In this document: positions 13,685-24,700 of the stretch, one piece after another
Layout of the letters: every line of letters begins with the position of its first letter
How positions within the stretch are numbered: position 1 is the first letter of the stretch
Assembly: GCF_021155775.2 (NCBI RefSeq)
Contig: NC_060233.1
Coordinates: 8,062,782-8,126,781, forward strand
Length of the DNA: 64,000 nucleotides
From: Neodiprion pinetum
Taxonomy: Eukaryota > Arthropoda > Insecta > Hymenoptera > Diprionidae
Reading direction: 5' to 3'
Program-made: the position numbers and the translations under genes
Notes under the pieces: generated by a model
The model's database searches: none
Seen by the model: the letters and a program-made list of their open reading frames with translations, nothing else
Told to the model about the DNA's origin: nothing

Positions 13685-13690
13685 TTTATT
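13685..13690 (-). terminator. Candidate polyadenylation signal of SIRT7
   Basis: TTTATT on the plus strand reads AATAAA on the minus strand about 97 bases beyond the SIRT7 stop codon. It is the nearest canonical hexamer I found. Confidence 0.45.
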
Positions 13691-13786
13691 AATTTTTCTT
13701 TCACAGCATATATCAAGTCGACGTAACACAGGAACAATATCCATACTCGCACGACACGTACACTTTTTATATGGCAACAGCAGATG

Positions 13787-16318
13787 CTACCGTTTTTTTC
13801 TCATACCTTTGCGATATCCCTTGCCAAACCAGCCGGGGTTTTTAGCCGATTGTATTATCGGCGTTGTGGGGTCTAATACTAAAGATTCGTTTTCCTGAAT
13901 TGGTTCTGGATTGGAATCAATTTCAGACTCTGTATTATCAGTCGCTGAGAGGTCCGTAGAGACAGGATCGTCCCCGTCTCGTGGATAAAATAGGCAAGTT
14001 AAGGACCCCTCGTTTTCCATACAAAACGAACAGGCAGGTTTTGGTTTTGGTGATTCGATCATGAGTGGCGGTACTTGAATAAATGGGTAGTAAAAAAACG
14101 GCGTTAAATGTGGATACATGTACATAGGAGGGAAAGGCAAGCCCATGGAAAGAAATGGTAGGGCTGTGAAGTATGGGGCGGGATAAGCCGTCATCGGCTC
14201 TGATGTAGTGATTTGTGAATTGCAGTCTTCTTCAGTTTTTGGCATAGTTTCATCGTCTCCGTCTTCCTCTTTTACCGATTTTTGATTAACGTCAATACAG
14301 TTTTTCGAATCGCTTTCGACTAAGGATGCAGGTTCCTCGAGGCATGGCTGTGACGTTGTCGATTGTTCGATCGCTTGAAGTCTTATAGCGTGGTGAAAGA
14401 TTGGGTCTTTGGCTCTGTTATACTGTGCTATTTCGAGCCCCAAGTGGGTCATTACTCTCTTCATTACTTCGTCACACCTTCCATTTATTTTCAAGACCGC
14501 ATTTTCGTCCTTGGGCGTCCATTGAAGATTGACAATATACAAGGCAGGTCGCTTGTTCACTGGTCTGTCCATCTGCCAAAGCCATGGGTACTTCTTCAGG
14601 ACCTTCAAACTCGAGCCCAAACATAAAATAATATCGGCTTGTTTCGCTGCTCTGCTTGCTCCGTTCCAATTTATAGGCCACGACAAGTTACCCCGCTCGC
14701 CAAAATGCACTATTGAATCTTGTAAGATAGAATTACACTTGTGGCATGTTCTACCTGTCCCATGAGAATACCTCGCAGTTTTTTCAGTTACGTCGAAAAG
14801 CCTCCAGTACTCTCGGTTTGGCTTACACGTTCTACAAACCTCAATATACATGTCTCCGTGAACCTCTGATAATAGCGTGCGAGGAATACCACTCCGCAAA
14901 TGCAATCCATCACAGTTTTGGGATACGATATGTTTCAATACTCGTGCCTTGTAGAGAGCATAAAGAGCCATATGCGTTATGGTGGGTTCCGCCTGACTGA
15001 GATCATGATTTCTGTATAGAAATAAATGATTTACTTCTGAGTTAAAAATGTCTTAATGATAGTCTAAATAACTTCGAAGTTTGTAAAACAACATGGAAAT
15101 GACTATGTTCTCATTTCAACTACACGTTTCCATGGAAAATGCTCATTTATTATAATTTAAAAGAAAAAATAATGTATAAAGTAAACAACTTTTTCATTTA
15201 CATGAATAAATCAGAGCAAAATCATGAAATTCCGTGCACTGTGCTTTTTCATAAATTTCATTCAACTTACCCAATGTCTTTTCCTTGTTGTAATCTTGTC
15301 CAAACACCATTGGTTCCTCTGTAATCTGGAATGGAGGCAGCCGTGCTGATGCCAGCTCCTGTGTAAACCGCAAGCGAGGTAGCTCGACTAAGTGCTGCTG
15401 CAAGCCGCATACATTTTTCTTCCAATATTTCTGGAGCATCTTCCACTTCTTCTAATCTCGCCTTTACTCTGTCCCTCTTTTCTTGCCTGTTTTAGTATAA
15501 ATTCAGCATGCTATAAGCTTTCATACAATTAAGTAACATCAAAAAAGTAGCAGCCACGTCAATATTCTCGATATTTAAGAACTTTATTCCAGGCTGCACA
15601 ATAGTCATAAGGAATCTAGAACAGGATGTTTTGTTGTCATTGAATTGCAAGAAAAAAATTTTCATTGTTGTCAAGGTAGAAAAGAATAATTTCAATACAT
15701 GATACGAGTAGCTTGGTACTGATAATATTCCATGGTCCCTGAAAAGATATGCTTTGTGTTTTTCGTCACAGATTTGAATTAAGTGAATAAGAATTGTGCG
15801 TATGAAACAAGCGAGAATCAAACTACGCTAAAACTGATGTAAAGGAAGATGACACTCGACGGGAATTCGGTAGATGATTGTCAAAATACGAGATAATTGT
15901 CGTATTACAAGATGGCCATGCAGGTATGTATACATACCTGAGGTTAACCTCTTTGACGACATCTCCACAGGATAGTAAAATGTCCTTTTCCTCGTGAGTC
16001 CGATCAGTTTCCGACTTCTGCAGTATAGAGGCGACCTGAAAATAAACAAGGGTTAGTCAAGAGCCGAGTATACACACCAATATTTGTTTACGATAAGAAA
16101 TAAGCTATAATAAAAAGTGAAAAGTAAGATTAGCCCGATTGACCCGAGGCACGTTGCGAAATTAGGGGAATTGGAGATGTGACAATTGATTGTTGATGTT
16201 GATTTCGGGTGAACTGTACCTTCTTCAAAGTCGCGACACGCTCGTCCTTAGCACGAAATGGTTTAACGGTGACGGAACGTCTCCTTGACAGACATTTCTC
16301 TGCGCCAACCTCCTCCAT
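13787..16318 (-). CDS. Sirt7: SIRT7-type NAD-dependent protein deacylase (class IV sirtuin), 4 coding exons
   Basis: Coding exons, in transcript order, are 16220-16318, 15938-16035, 15271-15486 and 13787-15011. All junctions are GT-AG and phases agree, giving 545 residues. The sirtuin core is complete: the NAD-binding GAGIS motif at 109-113, followed by PDYRG (119-123); QNCDGLH at 169-175; catalytic His189 in EVHGD; a zinc site of Cys197, Cys200, Cys227 and Cys230; and GSS at 270-272. SIRT7 enzymes are nuclear or nucleolar and remove acyl groups from histone H3 and other chromatin proteins. The long N-terminal helix region before GAGIS and the basic C-terminus (534-545, ending RKKR) fit SIRT7 rather than SIRT6. 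The protein is longer than human SIRT7 (400 residues) because of a C-terminal extension with an acidic stretch, a proline/aromatic tract (about 412-453) and three extra cysteines (465, 468, 477). It lies divergently 202 bp from METTL23. Family assignment is confident; the exact start is the first ATG in exon 1. Confidence 0.95.
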
Positions 16319-16520
16319 TTTTAATCAAGAACCCTTTTTTAAACTCAGATTTGCGCATGACGAAACCACGAACAATACGAGCAACAACATAAAAGCTAAT
16401 TTTTTATCAGAACATAACTGATCGCGGTGTTGAAATATTTCCAAGCAGAAGATCGTCGTGTGATTAAGTAATTATGATAAATACAAAGAATATTTAATAC
16501 ACCTCATTACATCGATAGTT
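16319..16520. promoter_or_regulatory. Shared promoter region between divergent SIRT7 and METTL23
   Basis: Only 202 bases separate the start codons of the two divergent genes, so both 5' untranslated regions and promoters must fit here or overlap. The stretch is AT-rich; I see no convincing TATA/initiator pair. That the promoter is bidirectional is inferred from the spacing. Confidence 0.6.
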
Positions 16521-17993
16521 ATGCCGGGATTAGAAGAAAGTTTTTGGTTTCACTCAAGTCCTTCCGCGCAAGGCCCAATGTCCGATGGGGTCGCCTCCGA
16601 GCAAGTGAAAAAATTCTTTTTCACATCTCGACGGAACCTGGAACTTGATCAGGACGACGAATCACTTGAGATTTACATACCCGAGGTGAGCAATACGACT
16701 TTCATCATTTACCATCTCGGTAAATCGCCCATTTTATGTTCCAACAAACTGCTACCGGTATTACGCGTTTTGGTGAGCTCATCAAAAATTTCACATTTTC
16801 ACCCCAACAATCCTTTTTTCACATTCACTGTCGTATTTTCAAAGCGTATCATATTTCGAATTATCTATTTACCATCTACATACGTCCGTCGTTAGTCAGC
16901 AACGGCTAAACATCCATAACATGAACATAACCTCAATTCTACTAGGAGGTCATATTCTGAACAAAGATTTACCCAACAGGAAACTTTTTTTTTTTTTTTG
17001 TTTAATACGTGATCAACGAGAGACGATGACAGTCACATAGAAACTAATCAGAAACTTTTTTCCGGCAAGACAACTGAAATATTTTAGAGTTCAACGTTAA
17101 TCAGCACAGTCTGACTTCAATCATTATTTTATGTAATTGTACGTTTTTTTTGGTTTACGTTTGTCTTAAAATTAAAATTGTTCAGATACTCATGTTGTTA
17201 CTAAAGCAGAATTTTTCTCTCTCGCAAAACTTCTCTTGTAACAGATACTTCTCAACTACAGTCATACGTAAACCTAGTAGAAACAAAACAATATGATTCG
17301 TACCTTCTGTTAAATTAACTTACAATTAGTATCTTAAAATTAAGATAATACAATGTCGATCTGATCAAAAATTTCACAAACAACTTGTATTTTTTTCTTA
17401 AAATTTAGCTCCTGCAGGCAAGCTACAGCTTCTACACTTGGCCGTCAGCTCCGGTTCTGGCGTGGTTTTTGTGGGAACACCGTGGAGATTTGGTTGGGAA
17501 GAGAGTGTTGGAGCTTGGTTCTGGTACAGCGCTTCCTGGAATAGTGGCGAGCAAGTGTGGCGCTCTGGTAACACTCAGCGATTCTGCAAGTCTACCGAAG
17601 AGTTTGCAGCACATAAAGCGTAGTTGTGAGCTGAACGGTGTTTTGTCGCAAGTCAAAGTAGTTGGAGTAACTTGGGGCCTCTTCTTGTCTGGATTATTTT
17701 CAATCGGTCCTCTAGACTTGATCCTGGGATCAGATTGCTTTTACGAACCAACTGTCTTCGAAGACATCGTTGTAACTGTCGCCTTTCTATTAGAGAGAAA
17801 CTCAAACGCAAGATTCTTGTGCACATATCAAGAGCGTAGTGCTGACTGGTCCATTGAACACTTACTCAATAAGTGGGGGTTGACCTGTACACATATTCCT
17901 CTTGCTGGGCTCGGCGCTAACTCTGGCATAAATATACAGGAGTTGATGCAAGATCATACAATTCATTTACTCGACATCAGGCGAGCTTCGTAG
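16521..17993 (+). CDS. METTL23: METTL23-like seven-beta-strand methyltransferase, 2 coding exons
   Basis: Exons 16521-16685 and 17409-17993 join in phase 0 (donor GAG|GTGAGC, acceptor TTTAG|CTC) to give 249 residues; human METTL23 is 190. The second exon begins within the conserved segment ending YTWPSAPVLAWFLW (64-77). The SAM-binding motif I is VLELGSGTALPGIVA (88-102), with the acidic post-I residue in LSD (111-113). LILGSDCFYEP (159-169) is the motif typical of the METTL21/METTL23 family. METTL23 has been reported as a histone H3 arginine methyltransferase and as a partner of transcription factor GABPA; that activity here is inferred. The stop TAG is followed directly by AATAAA, and the ATG of the SLIRP-like gene lies 28 bases after the stop. 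No separate promoter space exists for the next gene, so this reading frame may be the first of a polycistronic transcript. Confidence 0.93.
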
Positions 17994-17999
17994 AATAAA
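17994..17999 (+). promoter_or_regulatory. AATAAA hexamer abutting the METTL23 stop codon
   Basis: The six bases directly after the METTL23 TAG are AATAAA. If used as a polyadenylation signal, cleavage would fall 10-30 bases on, within the first codons of the SLIRP frame. It may therefore be a switch between a monocistronic METTL23 mRNA and a longer transcript, or it may be chance. Confidence 0.35.
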
Positions 18000-18021
18000 A
18001 CAATTATTGAGAGACCGTGTC

Positions 18022-18303
18022 ATGGCAGCCAAAGTTGCAGAGTCAACTCATAAATTGTTCGTAAGCAACTTGCCCTGGACTGTAGCACATAGGCAGTTGA
18101 AAGAATACTTTTCACAGTTTGGCTTTGTCTCCAACGCGTATGTTGTTTTTGACAGAACGACTGGAATGAGCAAAGGCTATGGCTTTGTTACGTTTAGTAG
18201 TCCAAAAGAACTGAACGTTGCAGTCAAAAAGACACATCACTTTCTAGAAGGAAACCCGATATACCTTTCAGACCCCCATACTACCAATCAGCCCCAACAG
18301 TGA
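18022..18303 (+). CDS. SLIRP: SLIRP-like single-RRM RNA-binding protein
   Basis: This intronless frame encodes 93 residues. One RRM fills nearly the whole protein: RNP2 is LFVSNL (12-17) and RNP1 is KGYGFVTF (51-58), with FDRTTG (43-48) between them. The small size, the LPWT segment after RNP2 and the short polar tail match SLIRP, a mitochondrial RNA-binding protein that works with LRPPRC to stabilise mitochondrial mRNAs. The first ATG has G at -3 and G at +4, a fair context. Only about ten residues precede the RRM and they do not look like a mitochondrial presequence. The frame is open upstream without an ATG back to 17947, and that stretch would encode an Arg/Lys/Leu-rich helix. The gene starts 28 bases after the METTL23 stop and ends 72 bases before ACBD6. 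Another small RRM protein cannot be excluded, but SLIRP fits best. Confidence 0.88.
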   Translation: MAAKVAESTHKLFVSNLPWTVAHRQLKEYFSQFGFVSNAYVVFDRTTGMSKGYGFVTFSSPKELNVAVKKTHHFLEGNPIYLSDPHTTNQPQQ

Positions 18304-18375
18304 ATTGCATTTTTATCCCCATCAAATTAGGTATACTAGAGATAAGCTCAACTTGATAAAAAAAAAACAACAATT

Positions 18376-19086
18376 ATGGCTAACAGTGAGTCCGCCGATA
18401 TATCTCAGCTTGACAAAACATTCGATAGGGCTGCGGATCACCTTCAATCTTTAGCGTCACAATTAGATTCCGGACAGCTTTTAGGCTTTTATGGTCTGTA
18501 TAAACAAGCTACTGTAGGACCATGCGACACACCCCGACCGAGTTGGTATCAAACCCAAGCTAAACATAAATGGGAGGCGTGGAAAGCACTGGGTGACATG
18601 GGCAAGGAAGTTGCTATGGGAAGTTACATACGAGCAGTAGGTAAGTTAGATCCTACGTGGGAGAAAGACGCTAGATTAGGATCCCAGGCTTGGGTCACAG
18701 TTAGTCGTTTACCCAACACAGATGTAGAGCTTCGAGATATAGACAAGACTTTGTTAGATTGGGTTAAAGACGGAGATGAAGAAAAGGTTAGAGATATAAT
18801 AGCCAGAGACCGGAAATCTATAAACGTTTCTGATGACTCTGGAATGTTACCGATACACTGGGCATCTGATCGAGGCTACATGCCGACTATAAAATGTCTT
18901 GTCGAGAACGGAGCCGAAGTAAACGCTCGAGATAACGAGGGACAAACTGCCCTGCATTACGCAGCTTCCTGCGGTCATGCAGAAGTAGTAAAATACCTCT
19001 TGTCTGTTGGGGCTCAGTGTGTAAAGGACAACGATGGTATGACCCCGAAAGATGTAGCGGATGAACAAATAGCGGCCTTGCTTTGA
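18376..19086 (+). CDS. ACBD6: ACBD6-like acyl-CoA-binding protein with ankyrin repeats
   Basis: This intronless frame encodes 236 residues. The acyl-CoA-binding domain occupies about 10-97 and holds the family hallmarks FYGLYKQAT (38-46) and KWEAWKALGDM (65-75), then SYIRAV (83-88). Ankyrin repeats follow at about 154-183 and 187-216 (TALHYAASCGHAEVVKYLL), with a partial third repeat to the end. The order ACB domain then ankyrin repeats, and the length, match ACBD6 (human 282 residues), which binds long-chain acyl-CoAs and supports protein N-myristoylation and lipid remodelling. The ATG has A at -3 and G at +4. Only 72 bases separate it from the SLIRP stop, and that gap has an A-rich run but no AATAAA. 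A canonical AATAAA lies 50 bases after the stop. The gene appears to be the last frame of the METTL23-SLIRP-ACBD6 block. Confidence 0.95.
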   Translation: MANSESADISQLDKTFDRAADHLQSLASQLDSGQLLGFYGLYKQATVGPCDTPRPSWYQTQAKHKWEAWKALGDMGKEVAMGSYIRAVGKLDPTWEKDARLGSQAWVTVSRLPNTDVELRDIDKTLLDWVKDGDEEKVRDIIARDRKSINVSDDSGMLPIHWASDRGYMPTIKCLVENGAEVNARDNEGQTALHYAASCGHAEVVKYLLSVGAQCVKDNDGMTPKDVADEQIAALL

Positions 19087-19135
19087 CACTGAAGTAGTAA
19101 ACTTTTCTGTACTTTATGTCTGTATCCATTGTGTT

Positions 19136-19141
19136 AATAAA
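19136..19141 (+). terminator. AATAAA polyadenylation signal after ACBD6
   Basis: The first canonical hexamer after the ACBD6 stop is 50 bases downstream. It is the best candidate 3' end for the whole METTL23-SLIRP-ACBD6 block. Confidence 0.7.
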
Positions 19142-21709
19142 TCATAATGTGAAATTGATGGATTCTGTTATTCAAGCCTTTACATAAGTTGAAATCTTAA
19201 ATTTTCGCTCAGGAAACATTGAGATAAGTTTGAGTTAGTGAAAAGCGGTTGCAGGAAATGGCAGGCAAGTTCTTAAAAATGATATTATGCCGCTGAACAA
19301 ATTTTAGAATTTTGAGTAGAGATATGCTTTATTTATGTACAAATAAACCCTTTTATGCTCCAAAATACTCACAGCCGAAGCTTTCTTTAGGCATGATACT
19401 TGTTCCATCGGTATTTATCCCATACTTGTAAAACAGAAAACAACCGATCAGCACATATTATTATTACCGATTAAAATAGAAGAGGTACGATATTATATTA
19501 TCAACGTCCTGTGTTCCCTGGTAAAAGGATACTTGATCAAACAGTACAATTTTGTGACCTTGCTTCATCTCCACTCTCTTAGTCACACAACTACGGCGAC
19601 TTGTACAATCTTTTTATGAATCGCGAATTTCGTTTTTAATCATTTTTAAATGATTATAAATAGAGTACAGAATTTTATACATCAGTAATACGAATCGACT
19701 TTTAAAATTGCACGCTGATCCTATATTCTTAATAGTTCAACAATATTATATAAATTATAGCAAATAATTTTCATTGAAACCAATTAGTTTAATACTTATG
19801 AAATAAAAGTAATTATCTAATGAAACTAAATTCAATTTTACTGACAGAAGACAACCACAGGACATACTCAATCAGTCAATAAGCCGTTATTGTAAACAAA
19901 GTGCCCTAAGCGATTAGCAATATAAGATTGTAAATTAATCACTAAAATTATGTCATTTTATTACGATTATATCATAGTAAGACCTTTAAAATATATTATT
20001 TTAAAAAATTTAATAACACATAACTAGAAATAATTTCATTACCATGTAGATTTGCCTAATTGATGCCCATGTTAAAAAGTACAATTAGGCAGTTAATGCA
20101 ATAGTATAATATAACGTATGTATGTATGTATAAAACAATTTATGACCAGTGGATATTATTCACTGTTTTATATAAATGCATCAATTTGAAGGTGCAACTA
20201 GTTCTGAATTAGGTACACATTGCTTCATGATATATCATCAAAACCTTTGACTCGTACGTTTTATCGTTAAACCTCAATCAGTTCATTGCTAACTGACAAT
20301 AAAAATTATTATTCATGCTTAGCACTCGTTCATTTAATATATAACTATTGTATCGATATACGTCCCTTGATATAGATTTAAAATTAAATTTCCACAGTAA
20401 TTCTATCACATGTTGGATTCTTAGTGTGATTTCAGAGTAGATTACTATTTCTATCCTACCTACATTGAAACTATCCAACAAAACATGAATCGACGAATTC
20501 GTCTAGTAGGAAGATGATTTGATAAAATGCAAAATAACAGTCCATGTTAATCAACTCGATATAATTTTCGGCAAAAATCCAATTATTATAGTGAAAAATT
20601 AATGATCCTCAATACATATTTCATACTATTGGATATAAGTTTTCAATACTGTTTCAACACGTATACGTGCGGTATCTTATGTTAACTATACAATATTCGT
20701 AATGTCTTCGCTAAAAAACATCAAATAGTTCAGGAAACTGTTTCAGATAAACTCGAATCAAATGATACGTGATTACTTTATGCCTAACACAAGTATAACA
20801 AGTTCCAAGAAAATCAATTTTAATTCATTTGTTGTCACTTGTTAGAAATATTGTGCCTAAATCACATTTCATGCATTGGTAAGTATTATCATTGAGTAAT
20901 TGAACCACTTTTAGGGATCAAAAAGAATATAGTTTTCTAGCACCTGATAATTGTCATTCTTTACTCCCTGTAGTATATTTAGTGTAAAAAGAGCAATGTA
21001 AAAAAATTAATGAAATATGATCAGATAAAGCAACCTTAAAATTACTTTTTAAAACTTCACTAGGTATGTGATTATCAAATGTCATTAACATACATCGAAG
21101 AGAAACACGAAAAAAAAAAACTTTTTTGCTAAATTTTCGCTTGGTCCATAGCGAGAATTGAAAATAAAAAAAAAAAAAAAACAAAAAAAAAATGAAATAA
21201 AAATGATGTATTTTAATTGTATAAGCATACTGATCTTTGTGCGAAGTAAAGTATTTTAAACAAAAGACATGAGTTTCAGGCTGAGTGTCACGTTTTGATA
21301 AGCTCGATCAGATTAAACTGTGACCCTCTGTAAGATGTATTAATTAATTTGAAGCGAATTGTTTTACCAACTCAAACCTACTTGAATTTCGGTTTTAAAA
21401 ATTTTGAAAATATCTAAGCTCACACAAATTTACCTGTGAAAAAATATTCTTATGCTTCTAGCGTGCCTTTCATAAAGTTTATTATAATAATTCAAAAAGA
21501 CTGGATCTTCAAAAGACTACACAATCACTATTTAGTTGCGGCATAGATAGATTTGTACAAATTTAATGAGCAACAAAGGTTTTTACTCCAAATAGCACAA
21601 AACTCGCTTCTGGCATCATTTGAAATTTTTTAAACATTTATATCAAATCATAGCTACTAGGTAACAGCAAACAGAAATCGCTGATAAGTAACAGAAATGA
21701 ACTTCTCAC
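19142..21709. other. AT-rich intergenic region between ACBD6 and the RhoGAP gene
   Basis: The two genes converge here, so this stretch holds their 3' ends. It is very AT-rich with A-runs around 21109-21190, and I see no coding exon. The minus-strand RhoGAP 3' untranslated region must begin at 21709; a TTTATT (minus-strand AATAAA) occurs at 21478-21483. Confidence 0.6.
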
Positions 21710-24700
21710 CTAGAGATTGGTACTTTCATGCTCAGACTTGGCCCTGACTGTTGGAGGTGGGGGCGGCGGTGGTTGTGGCCTTGGAGGTCGTTGGAGAAAT
21801 CTGGGCGATGGTGGAGGCGGGTGCTGGGGTGTTTTAGGAACAATAACTGTTTCCGTTTGTGTTTGGACATCAATTATGTTTCCCTCCGATCTCGTCCTGC
21901 TGTGAGATCTTATCTGCTCTGGCATATCGGGCCTTGGCGGTTTCTCAGGTCTATTTTCACCAGGCAACGACATCGATGCTGGCCTACTTCCGACGCTGGG
22001 ACTTCTCTGAAGATTTGGGCCGGAACCGGATGTGTGGTCACCTGAATTGTTCGCGCCTACAAAGTTCCCGCGTACTTGGATTATACTAACCTGTTGCTTA
22101 TCCACCGAATACATGTGCGTGCGTTCCAATGTCAAAGGCTGCACAAATTGAGAAAAAAATCATTTAGTCAACATTATTGATTATCGTTGCTCCGATACAT
22201 ACACTAAGAGCAGCTAAATATATATTTACAGTATATTTACAGCGCTGCTCTACCATACTCAAAACAAAATATTACCATTTTAGATATCATAATTACCAGA
22301 TAATGAACAATTTACTTTCCTGGACACTGAATTGAAAAGTACAACTTTTTTTTCCGCTGCTACTTAATATTCCAACAGAAATTAACTACCATATTATAAT
22401 CTACTTTGCGTAACTAAACTATGATTAATTATGGATAAGTTTGAAGAAACCAGGCAGAGGAAAAACCATGCAGTCAGTAAAGTATTAAACTTAATTCAAA
22501 CAGGACAGTCACTTTCCAAGACCAGTAACCATATTAATGATATGATCTTAGTTCCTTCAAAAACATTCCACAGGAGTCTGATGAATTTCGTGAAACACAT
22601 AAATATTTGGCAGCCTTCGTTTGCATTCACCAATAGAGTTGCTTCTTTATTTTTACCTTTATCAGGCTTGCTTATCTCACGTCGATTAAGATAAGAATTA
22701 TCTACAACAAAGTTTAGGGTATTTTCATAACTGCTAGAATGTATAAAGTTAGATCTATGCGATACAAGTTTTCAAACACTTACAGCAGAATTGAATTGAA
22801 ATTAACATGACTCACAAGTATTGGATAATAGTATCCAATTGTCCAATTGATCATGTGTAACTTATAAGTGATGAATAAAATGATTAATAATTCTTGCTGA
22901 AGCGAATATTTCATGTTTTATTTATATCGTTACAGAACAATTCTGCTTATTAATATTATAATAGAATATTTCTAATTTCATGTTACTTTGCTATTTAAAA
23001 AGTATTGAAATATTTAGTATTTAATATATATAAGCTATTTTCATCAAAATTGTAAGAAGCACGATTATAACATACTTCTATCCGCCTAAGGTTTAGCATA
23101 CTAAAAAATAAAAATATTTATGTAAATATCTTTGATTCGGTTATAAATTACAAGCCAATACACATATCTCTGGAATGAGTTATACTGAATAATAGAATCA
23201 CACACAATCCAGGGTTGCATTTGAGGTACTTATACATTGTAACCAGAATAAGAACGTGCAACAATCAACAAATAAAAAGGAAAGAAAGAGAAGGACGAAA
23301 CCCGAAATTGGTCTACAACTATTATCTCTATAAATGGATAGAAACCAGAATAGAGTTAGAAACTACGATTCAAATCAAAATTCTAAGCTCAACAATTCTT
23401 GCAATATTTTACTCAATATTTACTTACTCCTGACTCTACATCCAGATTTTCATTGCTCTGACGATGCGCAGGTCTAATAAGACTAGACGGTCGCACTAGG
23501 CCAGCAGGACGTTCTGGAATAGCTGGTTTACCACTTCTCTCGACGCTGCTCACACTTATAGACGTTATATTGTTGTCTACCGATTTTCTCCGTAACTCCA
23601 CGATATCATCTGTTAGCATTGAAGAATAGAGTAGTGAAGGTCAAATTCTTAATATCAAAAATATCAGAACACCTCATGAATCAAGTGTTACAAGTAGCCA
23701 GTGATTGTTGATGCAAGTAAACAACATTTCTATGGAAATTCAATCCTAAGTTAAGTTTAACTCGAAAAACTAGCTCAGTTTACCAACCTGAAGATGGATG
23801 GATAATAGTCGATAAAGACCTTGGAGCAGCAACAGGTACTCTTCGCCTTTCGAGAGTCGAAGGTGAAGGTTTTTCAGCAGGGACAGGCTTATGCTTGTTT
23901 GTAATACTTTCTGTATGTTCCAGATCCGAAATTAATCGACTTTGACTGTTTTCGATATCCTTTTGATGCAGAGCTTCAAATCCGATGGGAGGAGGATGTT
24001 TGGTATCTTGTTTCCCATGCTCAATTTTACTTTCGTTGTTCTTTGTCACATCACTCGGAGGTGACTTAGGTTCTGGTTGTTTCTCTTGAACTTGGATATC
24101 AGCCTTAACTAAATCTGTTTTATTAATGATTTCAAATCCTAAAGGTTTTACATCAATTTCTAGATTCCTATCGACTTTTTCAGACTTGTTATCATGATTA
24201 ATAGGCGCAGTGTCCACATTATCATGCTTGTGTGACTTGTACGTCGCCCTGTTTAATGTAGCAGTTACTATTGGTCTTGGTGGTTTATCTGGTGTGGCTG
24301 GTAATTTTTCATCAAATCGTTTATCATGCTTATCAGGGGTGCTGCTGGGTGGTGTTGGAGCAGGTTTATTTTTTCTACGAGTTGCAGGTTTCGGACTCCC
24401 TTGTGGAGGACTGCCGCCGTGATCGCTGAGACTGCTATTCGAAATTGCTCGTCTCATCCCTACACCCTGTGTCTCCGAACCATTAAGAAAACTTACGTCT
24501 AAATCACGATCAAAATCTATATCTCCAGGGAAGAACCAGTCGGAATATGTTACCAATTGATCTACTATCAGACTAGAGTTGTTCGCTGTGCTCATGTTCA
24601 TTCTAAAATTGGAATAAACAAGGAAATATGTAAATCAATTGCGTTCAAGTTTGTCGGCATGCTGAAATTTATTACTATGTTGTGACATGGCGAATATAGA

